DNA of 5,774 nt from Actinomycetota bacterium (GTDB lineage: Bacteria; Actinomycetota; Actinomycetes; Acidothermales; Acidothermaceae): positions 4,810 to 10,583 of the forward strand of contig PLCK01000016.1 in assembly GCA_003134755.1 (NCBI GenBank), given 5' to 3'. The notes beneath the pieces were generated by a model that made no database searches, was not told the DNA's origin, and saw only the letters and a list, made by a program, of their open reading frames with translations. Below are positions 1 to 4,661 of this stretch, in pieces; the stretch's first letter is position 1; every line of letters starts with the position of its first letter. A program made the position numbers and the translations under genes.

Positions 1-928
1 CCTCGGCGATCAGCTGCTGACGGGCCGCCGGGTCGCCGTCGACCGCCCGTTCAGGCAGCAGGTCGCTCGCGAGCACCGGCCGCGGAGCTCCCGGCCAGGC
101 ACTCGACGCCAGGAGCCCGGCGACCGCTGCGTGCGCCGACTGGGCTGCCGACATCAGATCGGCGACGGGCGGTCCGATCACGATCGGACCTGGCCCGAAC
201 TGGGCGAGCAGCGCGCGCGACGCGCGCAACGGATCTGACGCACCGCCGAAAACCGCGACCAACCGGTCGCCCTGGACGGCCACGAGCACGTCGAGTCCGG
301 CATGGCGGGCCGCTCGTCGCACGCGGTCGACAACAGCTTCGGGTTCGTCGTCCGGCGGTGTGCCGACCACGACGGTGACCGATGTCGGCGAACCCCAGCC
401 GAGTGCGGCGGCGCGCGACCGCAGTGCTTCGTCGGCCTCGCCACGCATGAGCGCGTCGACGACCATCGCCTCGAGCCGGGCATCCCACGCGCCGCGGGCT
501 TCGGCCGCCTGGGCATAGACCTGCGCCGCCGCGAACGCGACCTCGCGCGCGTAGACCAGCACGGCCTCACGCAATTCGACGGCGTTCTCGGGCGCGGCGA
601 TCGTCTCGGCAGCCGCCTCGACGACGCCTATCGTGATGCGCACCATCTCGACGGTCTGCTGCAGGCTCACGGTCCGAGCGAGTTCGCGGGGTGCGGTGCC
701 GAAGATCTCGCCGGTGATCGCGCGACGCTTCTCGGGATGCCTGAACCATTCGACGAACGCCGCGATACCGGCCTGTGCGACGAGGCCCACCCACGAGCGT
801 TGTTCGGCCGGCATGGCCCGGTACCACGGCAGCGTCTCGTCCATGCGGGCGATCGCTGCACGCGCGAGATCGCCGGTCGCCAAATCGAGTTGCCGTGTGG
901 TGGAGGCTCTCGCACGCGCAGACGTCAC
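1..928 (-). CDS. fasR: PucR-family transcriptional regulator, FasR/MabR type (3' end outside window)
   Basis: This encodes the first 309 residues of a regulator that in Streptomyces (FasR) and Mycobacterium (MabR) controls the type II fatty-acid-synthase operon. What is visible: a helical N-terminal region with the family block around residues 34-63 (PWYRAM, RSWVGLVAQAGIAAFVEWF), a second helical block with QTVEMVRITIGVVE (91-104), the AEARGAWDARLEAMVVDAL stretch (142-160), then an alpha/beta middle domain ending in VIGPP (250-254) and PRPVLASDLLPERA (282-295). The C-terminal PucR helix-turn-helix lies beyond position 1; relatives are about 400 residues long. I chose the GTG at 926-928. An in-frame TTG at 935-937 is the only upstream alternative before a stop at 974-976, and neither has a clear Shine-Dalgarno sequence. 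It follows the beta-propeller gene after 45 bp in the same frame and direction, so it is probably read from an upstream promoter. The family assignment is confident. The symbol is inferred from sequence resemblance and the nearby aceE. Confidence 0.88.
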   Translation of the reverse strand, partial: MTSARARASTTRQLDLATGDLARAAIARMDETLPWYRAMPAEQRSWVGLVAQAGIAAFVEWFRHPEKRRAITGEIFGTAPRELARTVSLQQTVEMVRITIGVVEAAAETIAAPENAVELREAVLVYAREVAFAAAQVYAQAAEARGAWDARLEAMVVDALMRGEADEALRSRAAALGWGSPTSVTVVVGTPPDDEPEAVVDRVRRAARHAGLDVLVAVQGDRLVAVFGGASDPLRASRALLAQFGPGPIVIGPPVADLMSAAQSAHAAVAGLLASSAWPGAPRPVLASDLLPERAVDGDPAARQQLIAE

Positions 929-973
929 GGGGGCCAAGTGTGCCGCATTGGTGCCATCAACCGGTGATGGCGG

Positions 974-2098
974 TTAGTGCGTCAGGGCACGCACGCTCAG
1001 TACGTCGGGGAGATGCGTGGCCACCGTCGTCCAACTCTCACCGTCGTCGTCGCTGGCGAACACCTCGCCGCCCCGGCTACCGAAGTAGATGCCGACCGGC
1101 TCGTCGTCCCCACCCGCTGCTGTCGTACCGGTCGCGGTGTCGGCGCACATCGCGTCGCGCATGACGCCGGGGTAGAAGTTCTGTTGCGGTAGGCCATTGG
1201 CAAGGGGTTTCCACGACGCGCCGGCATCTTCGGTGCGGTAGACCCGGCAGGCGCGCTCCGGTGCCATCCGATCGCGGTCGGAGAGCGGGAATACGTACGC
1301 CGTGTCGGGACGACGCGGATGCGCGACAACGGGAAAGCCGAACGTCGACGGCAGACCCGACTCGATCGGCGTCCAGCTGTCTCCGTCGTCGTCGCTGCGG
1401 TACACGCCACCGTGGTTTTGCAGGTACATGCGTTCGGGGACGGCGGGGTCGCGGGCGAACTTGTGAACGCACTGGCCGAACTCGGGGTACTCGTCGGGCA
1501 GGAACACGACCTTGATGCCGCGGTTGGTCGGAGACCACGACTGGCCGCCGTCGCTCGTCCGGTAGACACCGCCGGTCGACATCGCGACACTCATCCGCTG
1601 CGGGTCGCGCGGGTGCGGCATGATGCTATGGATCGCCTGACCGCCGTAGCCCTCGCCCCATTCCTTGCGGTGCGGATGGTCCCAGAGCGACTGGACGAGT
1701 TCGAACGTCTCGCCGCCGTCGTCGGAGCGGAACAGCGCGGACGGTTCGGTGCCGGCGTAGACCACGCCCGGCATGGCGGCCGGCGCGGCCGCGACCTGCC
1801 AGATTCTCTTGAGGGCGGCGTCGGTGCCCTCGGGGAAGCGGATCGGCGGCTTGACCGGCTCGACCCAGGTTGTGCCGAGGTCGTCGGAGTACGCGAGGTT
1901 GGTGCCCGACCATTCGCTGTAGGTCGACGCGAACAGGCGCGGCGTCGCCGGTCGTGGATCGATGCCGACGGCGTAGACCGCGTTCAGGGGGAAGCGAATC
2001 GGGTCGCTCACCCACGGCTCGCCGGCGCCGCTGCGGCGGCCGACGACGAGGCCCTTGCGGGTGCCGATCAACAGCGTGGTCAAGTGGTCTGTAGGCAT
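974..2098 (-). CDS. BNR/Asp-box repeat protein (sialidase/VPS10-like beta-propeller), cytosolic
   Basis: A 374-residue protein with six Asp-box (BNR) motifs at regular spacing of about 54 residues: SDDLGTTW (71-78), SDDGGETF (125-132), TSDGGQSW (181-188), SDDDGDSW (235-242), TEDAGASW (289-296) and SDDDGESW (349-356). Six evenly spaced boxes predict a six-bladed beta-propeller of the sialidase/BNR superfamily. The N-terminus (MPTDHLTTLLIGTRKGLVVG) is already the first blade strand and there is no signal peptide, so it should act in the cytoplasm, unlike secreted sialidases. I cannot identify a sialidase catalytic set (arginine triad, nucleophilic Tyr), so 'sialidase' would be only a fold label and the function is unknown. 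The start ATG (2096-2098) has GAAGG seven bases upstream; the frame stays open further upstream, but that extension has shadow-like composition and overlaps the preceding gene. It starts 37 bp after the preceding gene and ends 45 bp before the fasR-type gene, consistent with one operon. Confidence 0.87.
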   Translation of the reverse strand: MPTDHLTTLLIGTRKGLVVGRRSGAGEPWVSDPIRFPLNAVYAVGIDPRPATPRLFASTYSEWSGTNLAYSDDLGTTWVEPVKPPIRFPEGTDAALKRIWQVAAAPAAMPGVVYAGTEPSALFRSDDGGETFELVQSLWDHPHRKEWGEGYGGQAIHSIMPHPRDPQRMSVAMSTGGVYRTSDGGQSWSPTNRGIKVVFLPDEYPEFGQCVHKFARDPAVPERMYLQNHGGVYRSDDDGDSWTPIESGLPSTFGFPVVAHPRRPDTAYVFPLSDRDRMAPERACRVYRTEDAGASWKPLANGLPQQNFYPGVMRDAMCADTATGTTAAGGDDEPVGIYFGSRGGEVFASDDDGESWTTVATHLPDVLSVRALTH

Positions 2099-2105
2099 CT
2101 GCCTA

Positions 2106-2110
2106 CCTTC
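2106..2110 (-). promoter_or_regulatory. Ribosome binding site of the BNR-protein gene
   Basis: GAAGG on the minus strand, seven bases before the ATG at 2096-2098. It decides the start of the beta-propeller gene against the longer open frame that continues to 2254. Confidence 0.65.
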
Positions 2111-2136
2111 GAATGGTGCCAGCCACCCGTCAAGTG

Positions 2137-2974
2137 CTATTCCCCGGACGCCGACCGACCCGGCAGTGCCGGCAGGATCGGGCCGACCAGCGCGCTGGTG
2201 ATCTCGGGGCCGACACTGTCGGCCATCAACATCCCGCACACGGCGTCGCCGCACAGGCTACGCACGAGTTCGCCCGCGTCGACCGACTCGTCCGCGCGGC
2301 CACGCTTGCCCGGCCAGATCTTGCAGGTCCGGCAGGGTCGCGTCAACGCTTCGTGCACCGACTGGCGAAGCAGCCGCCATTGCCGGCGGGCGAGCGGACC
2401 CGAGAGCGATCTTCCATGCGGTGTCGCGGGCGGCCGCGGTCGCGGCATCGTCGCGATCGAAGGCGGCCTGCGCCAGCTGGCTGAAGAGCGCGCGCGAGCT
2501 CTCGTCGTGACACCGGGTGGCGAGCGGCGCGAACGCATCGAGCAGATCCTGGACCGCGTCAGCCTGCTTCGACGGCCCGGGCTGGCCGTTGACCGGGAAC
2601 ACCCGGCGCCAGGGGGACATCAGAGCCATGTACTCGGAACGCGCGAGCACCGGCTTCGCGTAGGCGCCGGCCAGCGCGTCGCGCACGGCCTTCAACGCAA
2701 CGTTCACGGCATCGCCCGTCAGCTCTTCGTCGAACACGGCGTCGACGCGACCGAATGCGGCGAGGACGTCGATCACAAGCGGTGAGTCGGGACGCAGCGC
2801 GTGGTCGCGCGCCAGCGAGAGGTAGGTCGTGTCCCGCCAGGCGCGGGCCAACCCGGTGATGTCACGGTCGGTGAGATGCGGTACCCGAGTCAGAATGCCG
2901 AGGATTTCTGCCAGGTTCGGATGCATGTCGAGCGAGGTCACCGAGTTGCTCCGACGTGGGTTGCGCCAGGACAT
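2137..2974 (-). pseudogene. Unrecognised protein gene with an apparent frameshift near 2400
   Basis: I do not recognise this family. The ATG at 2972-2974 has a strong GAGGAGG six bases upstream, so the gene is real. The first frame encodes a mostly helical, soluble protein (NLAEILGILTRVPHLTDRD near 20-38, DSPLVIDVLAAFGRVDAVF near 63-81) and continues to a TAG at 2258-2260, giving 238 residues. From about 2400 the coding signal moves to another frame. By hand count, third positions are G/C in about 70 of 80 codons from 2400 to 2161 in the new frame, against about 27 of 46 in the old one. The new frame ends at TAG 2137-2139. Joining CTC (2402-2404) to GGT (2398-2400) by dropping one base of the GGG at 2399-2401 gives about 278 residues. 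The restored tail contains CRTC and CGDAVC, a possible four-Cys metal site, and a hydrophobic segment (SALVGPILPALPG). It could be a true mutation or a sequencing error. It is transcribed divergently from pirin and heads the run toward fasR. Confidence 0.68.
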
Positions 2975-2980
2975 CGTTGA

Positions 2981-2987
2981 CCTCCTC
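2981..2987 (-). promoter_or_regulatory. Strong ribosome binding site of the frameshifted gene
   Basis: GAGGAGG on the minus strand, six bases before the ATG at 2972-2974. It is the strongest Shine-Dalgarno in the window and supports that the frameshifted gene is, or recently was, translated. Confidence 0.75.
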
Positions 2988-3093
2988 GAAGTTCCGTTGC
3001 TACATCCTCGGCATTACTGCAGGCGAGGTAGAGCGGCACTTGCCGAAAATCCCCCAACGCGGCCACCTGCCCTGGTCCAACCTGGCTAGGGTC

Positions 3094-3129
3094 GCGTGGT
3101 CAGACGCGTGGTCAGACGCGTGGTCAGAC
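3094..3129. repeat. Three perfect 12-bp tandem repeats (GCGTGGTCAGAC) upstream of pirin
   Basis: Units at 3094-3105, 3106-3117 and 3118-3129 are identical. Each unit contains the small dyad GTC-A-GAC, and unit junctions create ACGCGT. The array ends 33 bp before the pirin GTG and 22 bp before its ribosome binding site, so it lies in the promoter or 5' leader. The 12-bp period is a multiple of three; read in the pirin frame it would encode three copies of WSDA, but I consider this non-coding because the start is downstream. Confidence 0.95.
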
Positions 3130-3151
3130 GCAGGGGAGTGCGCGACGAGCC

Positions 3152-3157
3152 GAGGAG
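3152..3157 (+). promoter_or_regulatory. Ribosome binding site of the pirin gene
   Basis: GAGGAG five bases before the GTG at 3163-3165. It fixes this GTG as the start instead of the ATG at 2956, which would add a 69-residue tail not typical of pirins. Confidence 0.75.
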
Positions 3158-3162
3158 TGCCG

Positions 3163-3864
3163 GTGGCGATCGACGTCCGGCTCGGGGTCGATCGGTTCGA
3201 GACCCGCACCGACTGGGTCGTGTCGCGACACTCGTTCTCGTACGGGCCGCACTACGACCCGGCGAACACCCGGCTCGGTGCGCTCGTCTCGCACAACGAC
3301 GACGTCCTGTCGCCGGGCCGCGGCTTTCCCGAACATGCGCACCGCGATCTCGAAATCGTCACCTGGGTGATCGAGGGCGCACTCGAGCACACCGACAGCA
3401 CGGGAGGAATGGCTGTCGTGACGCCGGGGGTGGTCGGTCGCCTGAGCACCGGCGCCGGCGTGCGGCATGTCGAGGCAAATCCGTCGGCGGAGCCCACGCG
3501 CTACGTACAGATGTGGATCTTGCCGGACGCCGACGGGCCGCCGTCCTACGACACGGCCGACGTCTCGGCGGCATTGGGCGGCGGCGGGTTCGTCGCGGTT
3601 GCGGGTGGTGATGACGCCGCGGTGTCGATCCGGTGCGCCGGTGCGCGCTTTTCGGTGGCCCGACTGCCGGCGCGGCTACCTGCACGGCTGCCCTCGGCGT
3701 CCCTGCTTCATGTGTTCGTGGCGCGCGGCTCGGTGCTGCTGTTCGGTGAGCCGGTCGTGTTGGGTGCCGGCGACGCGGCCCGGATCACCGATGGCGTCGA
3801 CCTGCACGTCGAGGCGATACAGGACGCCGAAGTGCTCGTCTGGGCGCTGGCTGCCGCTCCGTGA
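3163..3864 (+). CDS. Pirin family protein (bicupin)
   Basis: A 233-residue protein, the usual size for bacterial pirins, which are cytosolic bicupins with one metal (often iron) in the N-terminal cupin. The family's metal ligands are in place at the expected spacing: H58 and H60 in FPEHAHRDLE, and H102 and E104 in GAGVRHVEANPS; the family core also includes the HSFSYG stretch (23-28) and RYVQMWILP (113-121). The C-terminal cupin (about 162-233) is shorter and lacks an obvious metal set; it contains three successive RLP(A/S) steps at 167-178. Some pirins show quercetin 2,3-dioxygenase activity, others act as partners of transcription factors or enzymes; the sequence alone does not choose. The GTG start follows GAGGAG. 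It is the only plus-strand gene in the window, divergent from the frameshifted gene and convergent with the PepSY-like gene, so it is a single-gene unit. Family call is secure, biological role is not. Confidence 0.93.
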   Translation: MAIDVRLGVDRFETRTDWVVSRHSFSYGPHYDPANTRLGALVSHNDDVLSPGRGFPEHAHRDLEIVTWVIEGALEHTDSTGGMAVVTPGVVGRLSTGAGVRHVEANPSAEPTRYVQMWILPDADGPPSYDTADVSAALGGGGFVAVAGGDDAAVSIRCAGARFSVARLPARLPARLPSASLLHVFVARGSVLLFGEPVVLGAGDAARITDGVDLHVEAIQDAEVLVWALAAAP

Positions 3865-3871
3865 TCGCGTC

Positions 3872-3897
3872 CGCCCGTTGCGGCGGTGCGACGGGCG
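3872..3897 (+). terminator. Possible terminator hairpin after pirin
   Basis: CGCCCGT (3872-3878) and ACGGGCG (3891-3897) are perfect complements enclosing a 12-base loop, starting 7 bp after the pirin TGA. No T-run follows, as is common in high-GC actinobacteria. It overlaps the neighbouring long inverted repeat by two bases, so the two may be alternatives. Confidence 0.4.
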
Positions 3898-3957
3898 TGA
3901 TCATGCAGTTGATGTCTCGACGCGCGAGCGTGCCGCTACACCAACTGCATGATCACG
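3896..3957. repeat. 16-bp perfect inverted repeat between convergent genes (bidirectional terminator or dispersed palindromic element)
   Basis: The left arm CGTGATCATGCAGTTG (3896-3911) and right arm CAACTGCATGATCACG (3942-3957) are exact reverse complements around a 30-base centre. After one A/C mismatch, three further base pairs (3913-3915 with 3938-3940) are possible. It lies between the pirin stop and the PepSY-gene stop, the usual place for a bidirectional terminator, but there is no T-run and the loop is long. The arms are less GC-rich than their surroundings, which would also fit a dispersed palindromic repeat or the ends of a tiny mobile element. Confidence 0.85.
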
Positions 3958-3971
3958 GAGAACCGAGGGGG

Positions 3972-4535
3972 TTAGGCGGTCGCGTTGCCGGGCGCCGCGG
4001 CTCCCGGGGCGCCGGCACCCGTACCGCCCGCCGGGCCGCCGCCCGCCCGGCCGCCCCCGGCCGGGTCGCCCTGACCCATACCGGATTCGACCGCGGTCAC
4101 GTTGAGGTTCGTGTCGAACTTCACCGTGACGGGCGTGCCGTCAGCCTTGGTCATGTGCGCCTCGTACGTCGCATCACCCGAATCGGTTTCCACGCGATAC
4201 ACCGTGCCGCCAGGCACCGCCGCGAGTGCCTTGGTCTTCAACGTCGCGGCGATCGTGTCGGTGGTCGCCTTCTCGTCGGTGCGGACCGGAGTCGACGACT
4301 GCGGCGGCGCCGAAGCACCGCCGGCCGGGGCGGCCGGCTGCGTGGTCGTCGCCGAGGGCGCCGTGCTGCTCGACGTGCCGCTGCTTGAGCTGGCGGCCAT
4401 TGCGCCGCCGCTGTTCGCGAGGATGCCTCCGACCACGGCTCCGGCTGCGATCAGGCCGCCCATTCCGGCCAGCCGCACCTTCCGCGCGTTCCTTCCTGCC
4501 CTCGGACGATTCGGGGTCTCTTCGACTGCGTTCAT
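3972..4535 (-). CDS. Exported PepSY-like domain protein with Gly/Pro/Ala-rich tail
   Basis: A 187-residue protein with four parts. Residues 1-21 are charged and cytosolic-like (RPRAGRNARKVR). Residues 22-47 are a small-residue hydrophobic segment ending in AMA, which could be a signal peptide cleaved after A47 or an uncleaved anchor. Residues 48-86 are a Ser/Thr/Pro/Ala linker. Residues 88-152 resemble a PepSY domain (TIAATLKTKALAAVPGGTVYRVE, then TYEAHMTKADGTPVTVKFDTNLNVTAVE). Residues 153-187 are almost only Gly, Pro and Ala, with a few others. PepSY domains occur in protease propeptides and small exported proteins, and are thought to inhibit or modulate partners outside the membrane; no partner is visible here. 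The ATG has AGGAG six bases upstream. It lies 126 bp after aceE on the same strand, so it could be read through from aceE or have its own promoter; I see no convincing promoter. Identity as PepSY-like is fairly sure, function unknown. Confidence 0.82.
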   Translation of the reverse strand: MNAVEETPNRPRAGRNARKVRLAGMGGLIAAGAVVGGILANSGGAMAASSSSGTSSSTAPSATTTQPAAPAGGASAPPQSSTPVRTDEKATTDTIAATLKTKALAAVPGGTVYRVETDSGDATYEAHMTKADGTPVTVKFDTNLNVTAVESGMGQGDPAGGGRAGGGPAGGTGAGAPGAAAPGNATA

Positions 4536-4541
4536 GGCGAG

Positions 4542-4546
4542 CTCCT
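4542..4546 (-). promoter_or_regulatory. Ribosome binding site of the PepSY-like gene
   Basis: AGGAG on the minus strand, six bases before the ATG at 4533-4535, supporting that start and an N-terminal charged stretch ahead of the hydrophobic segment. Confidence 0.7.
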
Positions 4547-4661
4547 GCCTGCTGAGTTGGTCACCTCGATGGCGACCGCTGCATCAACAGTCAGTTCGCT
4601 AGCTGGCGCAGTGATGGGAGGATCCTGACCCACTGCTGGGATCTTCGAACGCCGTTCCCGG

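Larger units (their letters stand above)
2975..3162. promoter_or_regulatory. Divergent intergenic region between the unknown gene and pirin
   Basis: The 188 bp between two oppositely transcribed starts must contain promoters for both directions. I see no convincing -35/-10 pair. A TAGGGT at 3087-3092 fits a weak plus-strand -10, but its -35 is poor. A 12-bp dyad CGGCA-CT-TGCCG (3034-3045) could be an operator, but its arms are only 5 bp. The region also holds the three tandem repeats and both ribosome binding sites listed separately. Confidence 0.5.

Noticed and set aside
302..967. 221-codon open frame on the plus strand
   Set aside because: Antisense to the fasR-type gene, whose protein matches its family along the full visible length; shadow.
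2099..2254. Upstream extension of the beta-propeller gene to an ATG at 2254
   Set aside because: The added residues are Arg/Pro/Gly-rich shadow composition, overlap the end of the preceding gene, and the ATG at 2096-2098 has a good ribosome binding site.
2395..2425. Programmed ribosomal frameshift in the unknown gene
   Set aside because: No known slippery +1 site, no stop codon at the shift and no evident stimulatory structure; a mutation or sequencing error is simpler.
1319..2785. 488-codon open frame on the plus strand
   Set aside because: It runs antisense through the beta-propeller gene and the unknown gene, has an Arg-rich and domain-free product, and no ribosome binding site; typical antisense shadow in high-GC DNA.
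2956..3162. Upstream extension of pirin to an ATG at 2956, which would translate the repeats as WSDA x3
   Set aside because: It would overlap the start of the divergent gene; the GTG at 3163 has GAGGAG and gives the normal pirin length and N-terminus.
4595..4660. tRNA-like 3' end between aceE and the PepSY gene (GGGTCAGGATCC followed by GCGCCA on the minus strand)
   Set aside because: No TTCRA T-loop, no matching acceptor stem and no anticodon arm could be formed; not a tRNA or an evident attachment site.
4605..4661. Terminator after aceE (GATCCC...GGGTC and AGGATCCT palindromes)
   Set aside because: Stems are short and imperfect, with no T-run; too weak to call.
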